Part shown: one piece after another, positions 56,918 to 64,000 of the stretch
How positions within the stretch are numbered: position 1 is the first letter of the stretch
Layout of the letters: every line of letters starts with the position of its first letter
Program-made: the position numbers and the translations under genes
Notes under the pieces: model-generated
Seen by the model: only the letters and a program-made list of their open reading frames with translations
Database searches by the model: none
Told to the model about the DNA's origin: nothing
Source: Halorubrum hochsteinianum
GTDB taxonomy: Archaea > Halobacteriota > Halobacteria > Halobacteriales > Haloferacaceae
Reading direction: 5' to 3'
DNA: 64,000 bases
Assembly: GCF_023702125.1 (NCBI RefSeq)
Contig: NZ_CP098415.1
Span: 1,240,001 to 1,304,000, forward strand

Positions 56918-59521
56918 ATGGACCCCGTCACCCGGCTCTTCGGCGCGGTCACCGACCGGGTCATCGAGCGGCCGCGCCGGGTCGTGATCGCCTGTCTCGT
57001 CGTGACCGCCCTGTTCGCGCCCGGCATGGCGCTCCTAGAGGCGGACGCCGGGAGCGAGCAGTTCACCGACGGCATCGAAGAGGCGGACGCGCTCGACCGC
57101 GTGAACGAGCGGTTCGAACCGGCGTTCGGCGGCGACGACACGACGACGCAGCTGATCCAGCGCGACGCCAACGTACTCGACCGCCGCGGGCTCCTCGACA
57201 TGCTGGCGACCGCCGAGCGGCTCTCCGACCGCGACGGCCAGCGGGTGACGGACGTCTCCGCGCCCGCGATGGACGTGGCGGCGGAGATCGACGCGGACGC
57301 CGACACCCCGGCGGAGGCCCGCGACGCGATCGAGCGGGCCAGCGACGGCGAGATCGACGACGCGGTCGCCGCCGCGGCCGAGGACCCCGGGTTCGCGACG
57401 CTGCTCTCCGACGACTTCAACCGCGAGTCCGGGACCGCCTCCGCGGCGCTCGGCGTCGTCTCCCACTCGTTCCCCGAGTCGGCCGACACGCAGGCGCTCC
57501 AGCGGGAGGCCCGGACGATCGCCGAGGAGTCCCCCGGCGACGTCACCGCGTTCGGGAGCGGCATCGTCGACAACGAGTTCGAGCGCGTCATCTTCGACTC
57601 GCTCGGCATCGTGGTACCCGCCGCGCTCGCCGTGATCCTCGGGCTGCTGGCGTACGCCTACCGCGACCCCTTCGACTTCGTGCTCGGCGGAGTCGCGCTG
57701 CTGATGACGGTCGTGTGGACCTTCGGCTTCACCGGGTACGCGGGGATCGCCTTCTCGGAGGTGCTGATCGCGGTGCCGGTCCTCCTGCTCGCGATCGGGA
57801 TCGACTTCGGGATCCACACGGTGAACCGCTACCGCGAGGACCGCGCCGCGGGCGCGCCGCCGGAGACGGCGATGCGCGGGGCCCTGGGACAGCTCGTGGT
57901 GGCGTACTCGATCATCGCCGGGACGACGATCATCGGGTTCCTCGCGAACCTCACGAGCTCGCTCCCCCCGCTCCGGGAGTTCGGCCTCGTCGCCGGACTG
58001 GGGATCTGTTTCACCCTCGTCATCTTCGTCGGCTTCCTCCCGGCGGCCAAGCTGCTCGTCGACCGCTGGCGCGCCGAGCGCGACCTCCCCGAGTTCGGCT
58101 CGCGTCCCCTCGGCTCCGAGGAGTCCGCGCTCGGCCGGCTGCTCCCGCGGCTGTCCGCGATGTCCCGCCCCGCGCCCGCCGTCTTCCTCGCGGTCGTCCT
58201 GCTCCTCACCGCCGGTGCCGCGGGCTACGGCGCGGGCGTCGACACCACCTTCGAGGACGACGACTTCCTGCCGCCGAGCGAGCAGCCGGCGTACGTCGAC
58301 TACCTCCCCGGCCCGCTTCAGCCCGGCGAGTACTCCGCGACGGAGACGATCGACTTCCTCTCCGAGAACTTTGCCACGAGCGAGGACGACACCGTCACGA
58401 TATACGTCGAGCGGCGCATGACCAGCGACAGCGCCCTCCGCAGCCTCGCGCGGGCCGAGCGCGACCCGCCCGACACGTTCGTCGCGGTCGACGGCCGCGC
58501 CAGCGTCGACAGCGTTCAGAGCGCGATCGACGCCTACGCCGCCGAGGACCCCGAGTTCGAGGCGCTGGTCGAGGCGTCCGCGCTCGACGGCGGCCGGCCG
58601 AACCGGAACCTCGACCGGATCTACGCCGAGCTCCGCGACTCGCCGTACGACGACTTCACCGGCGAGTACCTCGCGGACGACAGCCGGTCGACGCGGATCG
58701 TGTACGCCGTCGAGTCGGACGCCACCGACGCCGAGATCACGGCCGACGCCCGGCGGGTGGCCGACCGCTACCGCGGGGACGCGACCGCGACCGGCCAGAT
58801 CGTCGTGTTCCAGGCGGTCGCCGACACGATCTTCGACTCCGCGATCGTCTCGCTGGCGGCCGCGCTCGGCCTCTCCGCCGTCTTCCTCGTCGTCCTGTTC
58901 TGGCTGCTGCTCGGTAGCCCGACGCTCGGGCTCGTCACGCTCGTCCCCGTCACGGTCTCCGTCGCGACGCTCACCGCCACGATGCGGCTCGGCGGCATCC
59001 CGTTCAACGCGATCACCGCGACGATCCTCTCGATCTCGATCGGACTCGGGGTCGACTACACCGTCCACGTCGCCCACCGGTTCCACGACGAGTACGAGGG
59101 CGGCGGCGACGTGGACCGCGCGGTCGTCACCACCCTCCGCGGGACGGGCGGCGCGCTCACCGGCACGTGGGCGACGACCGCGCTCGGCACGGGGGTCCTC
59201 GTGCTGGCCATCACCCCGATCCTCGGCCAGTTCGGGCTGCTCACGGCCGCCAGCATCACCCTCGCGTACCTCGCGTCGCTCACCGTCCTCCCCCCGGCGC
59301 TCCTCGTCTGGGTCGCCGTCGTCGAGCGCCGCCCCGGACTGCTGTTCGTCGGCCGCCTGCTCGACGCCGCCGGCGCGAGCGAGGTCGACGGCGACCGCGG
59401 CTCGACCGAGCGGCCGCGGACCGACGGCGGGACGGACGCGGCGGTCGATCCCGAGGCCGACGCCTTCGAGTGGCAGACCGACCCCGAGCCGCCCGGGGAC
59501 GACCCGAGTCAGAAGCGTTAA
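56918..59521 (+). CDS. MMPL/RND-superfamily transporter
   Basis: An 867-residue membrane protein with the two-fold RND pattern: helix, large external loop (about 40-220), five helices with the conserved IGIDFGIHTVNRYRE near residue 290, then a second helix/loop unit and a final five-helix bundle with ISIGLGVDYTVHVAHRFHDE near 705. The Asp in GIDF and GVDY is the proton-relay position. It is the HpnN/MMPL-like kind without tripartite partners, probably moving lipids or hydrophobic compounds; the substrate is unknown. Translated with the preceding gene. Confidence 0.92.
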   Translation: MDPVTRLFGAVTDRVIERPRRVVIACLVVTALFAPGMALLEADAGSEQFTDGIEEADALDRVNERFEPAFGGDDTTTQLIQRDANVLDRRGLLDMLATAERLSDRDGQRVTDVSAPAMDVAAEIDADADTPAEARDAIERASDGEIDDAVAAAAEDPGFATLLSDDFNRESGTASAALGVVSHSFPESADTQALQREARTIAEESPGDVTAFGSGIVDNEFERVIFDSLGIVVPAALAVILGLLAYAYRDPFDFVLGGVALLMTVVWTFGFTGYAGIAFSEVLIAVPVLLLAIGIDFGIHTVNRYREDRAAGAPPETAMRGALGQLVVAYSIIAGTTIIGFLANLTSSLPPLREFGLVAGLGICFTLVIFVGFLPAAKLLVDRWRAERDLPEFGSRPLGSEESALGRLLPRLSAMSRPAPAVFLAVVLLLTAGAAGYGAGVDTTFEDDDFLPPSEQPAYVDYLPGPLQPGEYSATETIDFLSENFATSEDDTVTIYVERRMTSDSALRSLARAERDPPDTFVAVDGRASVDSVQSAIDAYAAEDPEFEALVEASALDGGRPNRNLDRIYAELRDSPYDDFTGEYLADDSRSTRIVYAVESDATDAEITADARRVADRYRGDATATGQIVVFQAVADTIFDSAIVSLAAALGLSAVFLVVLFWLLLGSPTLGLVTLVPVTVSVATLTATMRLGGIPFNAITATILSISIGLGVDYTVHVAHRFHDEYEGGGDVDRAVVTTLRGTGGALTGTWATTALGTGVLVLAITPILGQFGLLTAASITLAYLASLTVLPPALLVWVAVVERRPGLLFVGRLLDAAGASEVDGDRGSTERPRTDGGTDAAVDPEADAFEWQTDPEPPGDDPSQKR

Positions 59522-59548
59522 ACGCTCGCCGCGGATACGCGGTCGTGA

Positions 59549-59621
59549 GGGCGCGTAGCTCAGCGGACAGAGCACTTGGTTCCGGACCAAGATGCCGCGG
59601 GTTCAAATCCCGTCGCGCCCG
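59549..59621 (+). tRNA. tRNA-Arg (anticodon CCG)
   Basis: A complete cloverleaf of 73 bases. The acceptor stem is GGGCGCG pairing with CGCGCCC, with discriminator G. The D arm has GCTC-AGCGGACA-GAGC. The anticodon arm is CTTGG-TTCCGGA-CCAAG with anticodon CCG, reading CGG (Arg). The T arm has GCGGG-TTCAAAT-CCCGT. No intron and no encoded CCA. It marks the end of the GC-rich host backbone, and its 3' end is partly duplicated downstream. Confidence 0.95.
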
Positions 59622-59711
59622 TGTTCTCGCGTCGCTTCGCTCGCTCGAACACGGGCGCGACTGGCTCCACGCTCGCTCCCTTCGGTCGCTCGCGTGGATC
59701 CCGTCGCGCCC
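59607..59711. repeat. 14-bp direct repeat of the tRNA-Arg 3' end (att-like)
   Basis: ATCCCGTCGCGCCC occurs at 59607-59620, inside the tRNA 3' end, and again exactly at 59698-59711. Archaeal integrases commonly recombine into tRNA 3' ends and leave such a copy at the far side of the inserted DNA. Composition turns AT-rich immediately after the second copy. Between the copies are two GC-rich hairpins (GTGTTC...GAACAC and TCCACGC...GCGTGGA), and a run of six Ts follows the second copy. Confidence 0.65.
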
Positions 59712-60019
59712 TGCCGTTTTTTCACGAGTGTATTCGACTGTGCTTGTTCGACCGTCATTCTGTCCAGCAAGAGGATTTTTGTTCAACCGCGAAAATCTCG
59801 AAACTGAATGAGAGCATCGACGGCGAAAGAGGAACTGCTTGATAAGGGTTTACAGATCGACCATGAGCAGTTTGAACAGCTCTGTAAAATGGTGATCGAG
59901 CGTGCAGAGCCGACTCGTGAACTCGAATTAACGCCGTTCCGTGGCGATGGTGGAATCGATATTCACGCTGTCATCGATCGAGAACTGTTCCACGCGCGGC
60001 TCGGCGTACAAGCAAAACA

Positions 60020-60360
60020 GGCTTTGTTGAAATCCTCAGAAAGTGATATATCTGAGCTAGGTTCTGGTCCGTACAGGGAGTTTATTTAGCCTCCCAGAAT
60101 CTCGTCTGACTCACCATATGGTCTCTGAGAAAACGAAACTAATTGTTCTCGCCCTACTAGCAGGAGGTGCGTTTAGAGCCGCTGACCAGCAAGAGCCATT
60201 TTCAGTACTCTGGTTCTCTCTTCTATTCGGCAGTTTACTCAGCGGTGTGATTCTTCTCAAAGTACTCAAGAAGTACCAAGCTGAGAGATAACTTCGCACC
60301 CTTCAGCGACCAGTTGTTTCAGACGAGAATGTGTCTGAAGAAGAGGATTTCAACAGAGCC
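60020..60360 (+). mobile_element. 341-bp transposase-less element in the restriction gene
   Basis: Ends are GGCTTTGTTGAAATCCTCAG and (as complement) GGCTCTGTTGAAATCCTC, inverted with one mismatch over 18 bases. It is flanked by perfect 8-bp copies GCAAAACA (60012-60019 and 60361-60368). An 8-bp duplication and GGC-x2-TGTTG ends resemble the IS6 family. It encodes no transposase, only a 57-aa membrane-protein frame. Confidence 0.9.
60118..60291 (+). CDS. 57-aa two-helix membrane protein carried by the 341-bp element
   Basis: The frame MVSEKTKLIVLALLAGGAF ... LKKYQAER has two hydrophobic helices (about residues 7-20 and 28-49) and a basic C-terminal end. A TATA-like TTTATTTA lies 30-37 bases before the ATG, a normal haloarchaeal spacing. 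Below the size limit of most gene finders. Function unknown. Confidence 0.55.
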   Translation: MVSEKTKLIVLALLAGGAFRAADQQEPFSVLWFSLLFGSLLSGVILLKVLKKYQAER

Positions 60361-61733
60361 GCAAAACAATATGCTAGCGGTAACACCGTCGGTGCCCGCA
60401 CTCTTCGCGGATTTAAAGGCGCACTCTCAGAGCAACACTATCACATCGGAACGGAGATCACGACGTCCTCGTTCACCTCTGGAGCCGAGACAAGCGCAAA
60501 CCAAGATTTCATCCGGTTGATCGATGGTGACCGGCTCACGGACATCATGATTGAGAGCAGTATTGGTGTTGTTACAGACGACGAATCATACGAACTCGAT
60601 CCAACGTTCTGGAGTGTATTCGAGAAACCGGAGCGTACCGACACGATCCCGTCGCTAGAGGTACCACAGGCCGACAACTTTGACGTGATACGCACCGTCA
60701 TCCGAGCGGTAGATACGGGTTCGGATATCAAGCCCGATATCGCGGCATACGTTCGAAAACAGACGGATTCAGACACGTTCGATCCGCGGCAAGCGGATTA
60801 TTACGGTATTGCTGCGTGGCTCCTCCAGTTTCTCCACAAAGAACAGGAGATCGAAATCGACAACCGCACCATCCGTCGTTGGGGACTCACTCGGCTCGGC
60901 GAGGAATACGTCACACATCTCGATCGTGGCAATCGAGAATCCGCGGATGACCTTCTCACACAGCAGATCCGTGATGTCGAGATCATTTCCCGCGTATACG
61001 CTCAGCTAGAAGCAAACGGTACTCTCTCCCGACATGATATTACGGAGATTCTCGCCGCCGAAACAGATCTCTCGGATTCAACTACTCGTCGACGCGCTCG
61101 AACCGTCGGGCAGTGGCTCGTCCGCCTCCCTGAGATCACTACAAACGGTCGAGGATCCGAGCAACAATACGTCCTATCTTCGACGCCACGTTAACCGATC
61201 TTCGACGACTCATTCAGTAAAGTCAGAGAGAGTCTTTCGCCTTTGGTCATCCGGTGGAACGTTCGTGATGAGTACTTCCGAGACTTCCCCGCGACTGCTG
61301 GCATCACTATTTATCGAACGAGTGGCGTCTACGTAGCTGATCGAGAATACGTCGTGGTCTTCGTACAATACCGTGACTGGGGGTGAATTCGAGAGGACCA
61401 CGGAAACATCCATCTCCGTGAGTTCTATGACGATATCACGAAGTCGCCGTTGATCCTCTCGGTCGAATCCGCCTGCCTGATATGAATTGAAATCCGCCGT
61501 TTTCGACACCGGTTCGTACGGCGGATCTAAATATACGAGATCACCAACTGAAGCCTCATCGACGACGTAGCTAAAATCCGTATTGAATACCGCCGTGTCT
61601 TGGAGAACACGTGATGCCTTCCGAATTCGCTGCTCTTGTATCCAATCTGGATTGGAATATCGTCCGAAAGAGACGTTGAATTCGCCGTCACTGTTCTCTC
61701 GATACAATCCGTTGAAGCATGTCCGGTTCAGGT

Positions 61734-62338
61734 GGCCCTGTTGAAATCCTCAGTTATTGATAGTTCTCTGAGGTCGTGCTGAATATAGCGCGCAAGTCGG
61801 TCATGTGCCACTTGCCGTGGAGTGTGGGAATAGAGTAATAGACTTGAGGCGTGACTGTTACAGAGGTTTCTATGAGTAACATATATGATTAATCCATCAA
61901 CCGGCCTTAGGTAGCTTTATTTTCCGCCTATATCTACTGGCTATCACTTGACAAACCATGAGTTCCAACCAATCGCTCGAAATTCTTGCTGTGGCTATTT
62001 TCTATATGTGCGTGTTTGCGATGGTCATTGGACCGGCTCTTGAATCGCTCACCGGCTTGGAAACGCTCTCGATGGAAACTACAAGAGGCGTTGAACGTAT
62101 GTGGGACTTAGTCTCAAAGCCACAGGGCTGGGTTCTCTGTCTCGGCTACGTCCCAGTTCATTTCACGTATCTGATTGTCCGCGCGCGACTCGCCGGTGAA
62201 TCGGTTGACTCCTACTGGGGGTAGCGGTTCTCGATGCGTCATCTGACAAGGGCTGTGTAGCTTTCTGCGGGCGTGCTGAACTCACCCTCTGTATCTTGTA
62301 CACGACATTTGTCAGGCCCTGAGGATTTCAACAGAGCC
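61734..62338 (+). mobile_element. 605-bp transposase-less element in the methyltransferase gene
   Basis: Ends are GGCCCTGTTGAAATCCTCAG and (complement) GGCTCTGTTGAAATCCTCAG, the same family as the 341-bp element. It is flanked by perfect 8-bp copies GTTCAGGT (61726-61733 and 62339-62346). The interior shares no obvious sequence with the shorter element apart from the ends. It holds one 88-aa membrane-protein gene and no transposase. Confidence 0.9.
61958..62224 (+). CDS. 88-aa two-helix membrane protein carried by the 605-bp element
   Basis: MSSNQSLEILAVAIFYMCVF starts a first helix (about residues 7-28), a loop with TTRGVERMWDLVSKPQ follows, then a second helix WVLCLGYVPVHFTYLIV (about 57-73) and RARLAGESVDSYWG. 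A TATA-like CTATATC is about 25-30 bases before the ATG. It is unrelated in sequence to the 57-aa protein of the other element, but similar in plan. No family is recognised. Confidence 0.65.
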   Translation: MSSNQSLEILAVAIFYMCVFAMVIGPALESLTGLETLSMETTRGVERMWDLVSKPQGWVLCLGYVPVHFTYLIVRARLAGESVDSYWG

Positions 62339-62692
62339 GTTCAGGTATAACAGTAGGCTCGCCTCTCGGACTCGCTCGTCCTGTGTGAGAGTCGACTGTG
62401 TAAGGAGCGCATTGAACTCGGAGCGAGCGTTGTAGTAGTATTCTTCCGTATGCTCGTGCGTTTTGTTCTCGGTAATAAGGGCGTCCGGTTGGTCCCGAAC
62501 GATCTCATAAAACGTTGTTAGCCGCGTGTTCAGATCGTTAATCGTTCCATCGTCAGGATCCTGATCGAAAAAGACAGCACCACCACCGACGAACGGCTCA
62601 TGATACGCCTCATATGAGGTCGGAAACAACGCCGTGATTTCTGAGAGAAGCTGGCGCTTTCCACCCGCCCATTTCAATATCGGCTCCACCAT

Positions 62693-63135
62693 TCAAGATA
62701 GAGTTGCTCGGTATTAGCAAAAAGCTGTCTCGTTGGACTGCTCTCGTCTTCTGTCGTGCCTGGTAGAAGATTGTGTTTTCTGGTCTCCCAAACGCCTCCC
62801 TGATGAGTTGTACCCTTCTGAGCCGCCGCCGCCCGTATACAACGACGGCGATCTCCGCTTTCTTCGAGTCAAATGGCTGTGAAGCCGATCTAGCTTCTCT
62901 GACCCGTTCACGAAATCTCTCATAGCGCTAATTTAGAGGGTACTGAATAAAATACTCTGAATAATCATATTCTGAAATATCATATTTCGGAGTACCGGTG
63001 ATCGAGAATTCTTCTAAATCAAAATTAGAGTAGATCCGAGATTAGCCAGATACGGTGCCAATTATATTAGAAATTCTACCTTTCGTCTCAAATCGCAAAA
63101 CTGTTTTATAATCTACTTGCGTTATTTGAGACAAT
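62693..63135. other. AT-rich intergenic region with tandem repeats
   Basis: About 440 bases without a supported gene. 62943-62987 holds three imperfect tandem units beginning CTGAATAA, CTGAATAA and CTGAAATA (14-16 bases each). A plus-strand open stretch ending at 62882 reads protein-like at its end, but lacks a start codon and may be a decayed gene. The methyltransferase promoter should lie at 62700-62730. Confidence 0.5.
63085..63132. promoter_or_regulatory. Promoter with operator-like inverted repeat
   Basis: GTCTCAAAT-CGCAA (63085-63098) and TTGCG-TT-ATTTGAGAC (63117-63132) are inverted copies placed on both sides of TTTTATAAT (63104-63112). The TATA box is about 26-30 bases before the ATG of the downstream regulator, so a bound dimer would block the promoter. 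Autoregulation by the encoded winged-helix protein is the simplest reading. Confidence 0.6.
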
Positions 63136-64000
63136 ATGATGTCGGAGAGTCACTTGCGGGTAATCTCTCAGCTCATAGATGGGGGTGACCCGGAAGTAAG
63201 TATCAGTACACTCGCTGACCAACTCGAGTGGAGTACCAGTCACGCCTCACGGATCATCACCGAATTAGAAACCTACGGCTGCGTCCAAACCAAACAAAGC
63301 GGTCGAGAAAAGCTGGTTTCTCTTACTGAAATCGAACCGATAGAGCAGCTCGAAGGACTCCTCACGGAACATCGTCATATGGACCTACCGGCACTCATCG
63401 CCGGCTCCGGATTACAAATTCTCTATTATCTTGACCGGGGACGGACGGCTACCGAATTAGCCGAGCGAAGTGGCGTTAGTCGGGCAACAGTCTACCGCCG
63501 GTTAGATGATCTCCAGCTAGTCGGTGTCATCGGGAAATCGAAATCTCGGTACCGTCTCAACGAGCCATTTACCGTATTGGCTTCTATCGCACGAGGACTG
63601 TTCCATCAGAAGCATCGCCGTGAAACACGAAAGCACGTCGTTGGACTCAATTTTCTCTGGGAAACGCACAACGAGTATCTCTTCGCGTGCGACGGCGACA
63701 TCAGCGCTGAAGGGTTTCATCCGACCGGACCAGCGCTGTTCGGTGAGTTTGATGTTCCACTGCTCACCCGTGACCGTCGACACTACTTCCGAACCGATCG
63801 AGTCACTGAGGTCGACCCCGTAGCGTTAGTCTGCCATACACTCTTGATCGATGACGGCTCTCGGTACCGAACGTACTGTCTGTTACTGATACAGAAACAG
63901 GATATCGATCGAACGGAACTGCGAGAGCGCGCTGAACACTATCACTCTGAGGCGACGACCGATTTACGCACTATCGTCGACGGCCTCATTGAATACTTGG
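63136..64000 (+). CDS. Two-winged-helix transcriptional regulator, 3' end outside window
   Basis: The frame is open from ATG 63136 (or 63139) to the window end (288 codons). The first winged helix is about residues 3-65 (VSISTLADQLEWSTSHASRIITELETYGCV), the second about 90-150 (ILYYLDRGRTATELAERSGVSRATVYRRLDDLQLVGVI). A C-terminal part includes RHYFRTDRVTEVDPVALVCHTLLIDDGSRYRTYCLLLI, whose role I do not recognise. Such proteins often accompany a second gene of a toxin-like or nucleotidyltransferase type; that gene would be beyond the window. Moderate GC, as in the island. Confidence 0.8.
   Translation, partial: MMSESHLRVISQLIDGGDPEVSISTLADQLEWSTSHASRIITELETYGCVQTKQSGREKLVSLTEIEPIEQLEGLLTEHRHMDLPALIAGSGLQILYYLDRGRTATELAERSGVSRATVYRRLDDLQLVGVIGKSKSRYRLNEPFTVLASIARGLFHQKHRRETRKHVVGLNFLWETHNEYLFACDGDISAEGFHPTGPALFGEFDVPLLTRDRRHYFRTDRVTEVDPVALVCHTLLIDDGSRYRTYCLLLIQKQDIDRTELRERAEHYHSEATTDLRTIVDGLIEYL

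Larger units (their letters stand above)
59808..61194 (+). pseudogene. Mrr-type restriction endonuclease, interrupted by a mini-element
   Basis: The two parts are 59808-60019 and 60361-61194. Removing 60020-60360 and one target copy joins them in one frame of 345 residues. The catalytic core matches Mrr_cat: GDGGIDIH with Asp51, then Gln68-Ala69-Lys70, followed after the insertion by VGARTLRGFKGALSE, ITTSSFTSGAE and IRLIDGDRLTDIM. The C-terminal half looks like a winged-helix DNA-binding region. The insertion point is directly after the catalytic lysine. The interrupted gene would yield a 93-residue stub ending in the element. GC content is near 50%, unlike the host. Partner: the convergent methyltransferase, 15 bases away. 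Confidence 0.9.
61210..62692 (-). pseudogene. Dam/D12-class adenine-N6 methyltransferase, interrupted by a mini-element
   Basis: The N-terminal part (62692 to 62347) has MVEPILKWAGGKRQLL (AdoMet motif) and FVGGGAVFF. The C-terminal part (61725 to 61210) has TCFNGLYREN, FNVSFGRY and the catalytic motif VYLDPPY. Joining the parts with one 8-bp target copy gives 870 bases, a 289-residue protein with the classic LYLN-RTCFNGLYR junction of Dam-like enzymes. As it stands, the first part runs into the element and ends 10-12 residues later. It is convergent with the restriction gene, and presumably protected the site cut by it. Confidence 0.9.

Noticed and set aside
57035-59590. An 851-codon minus-strand frame opposite the MMPL transporter
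   Set aside because: It is Arg/Asp/Gly-rich shadow translation; the plus-strand transporter has clear helices and motifs.
62720-62882. A plus-strand open stretch ending in a protein-like segment (PPPPVYNDGDLRFLRVKWL)
   Set aside because: No start codon in frame after the preceding stop and only about 50 codons; at most a remnant of a decayed gene.
62714-62923. A 69-codon minus-strand frame
   Set aside because: Composition is Arg/Ser-rich without secondary-structure pattern, and there is no promoter at its start.
1-64000. CRISPR array or rRNA operon
   Set aside because: No regularly spaced 25-40 base repeats and no rRNA-like sequence were seen on reading either strand.

Overview
This window comes from a haloarchaeon. 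The main part is very GC-rich, the proteins are acidic and poor in lysine, and the gene set is archaeal: TBP, an Orc1/Cdc6 protein, RadA, XPD-like helicase, two TatC translocases, and carotenoid/retinal genes. The composition and gene set suggest a Halorubrum-like member of the Halobacteria; this placement is inferred from composition, not from a marker-gene comparison.

Layout. 1-1760: retinal synthesis (brp cut by the window edge, overlapping crtY). 1856-6814: serB, larE, a MutS-like ATPase and small membrane or secreted proteins. 6898-13483: uvrA, then two divergent tatC genes driven from mirror-image promoters. 14065-23477: a nine-gene minus-strand arginine cluster (argG-argH-argW-argX-argC-argB-argD-argE-argF) of the carrier-protein (ArgW/LysW) type. 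23841-29159: hemL, an ammonium transporter fused to a PII domain, radA and an ACT-domain regulator. 29301-38758: XPD-type helicase, TBP, tRNA methyltransferase, Orc1/Cdc6, rpiA, a small histone-like protein, larB, a tiny zinc-finger protein, a GIY-YIG protein and hisG. 38819-49990: small membrane proteins, uvrB, an SPFH protein, metY, an M29 aminopeptidase and pepF.

At about 50070-51690 an IS200/IS605-type element without tnpA sits between pepF and rimI. It carries a TnpB-like protein and, divergently, a 47-residue ribbon-helix-helix-like protein that appears undescribed in this arrangement. From 51692 to 59521 follow rimI, a PAS sensor kinase, a TrmB-type regulator, and a secreted/membrane NEW3-like protein paired with an MMPL/RND transporter.

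The host backbone ends at a tRNA-Arg(CCG) gene (59549-59621). A 14-bp copy of its 3' end recurs 91 bp downstream, and the DNA then becomes much more AT-rich. This accessory island held a restriction-modification pair: an Mrr-type restriction endonuclease (59808-61194) and a convergent Dam/D12-class adenine methyltransferase (61210-62692). Both genes are interrupted by short transposase-less elements with the same terminal inverted repeats and perfect 8-bp target duplications. Removing each element with one target copy restores a full reading frame (345 and 289 residues). Each element carries its own small two-helix membrane-protein gene behind a TATA-like box. A two-winged-helix regulator with an operator-like inverted repeat around its TATA box runs off the window end. 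The doubly silenced R-M system and its cargo-carrying mini-elements are the most unusual content of the window.
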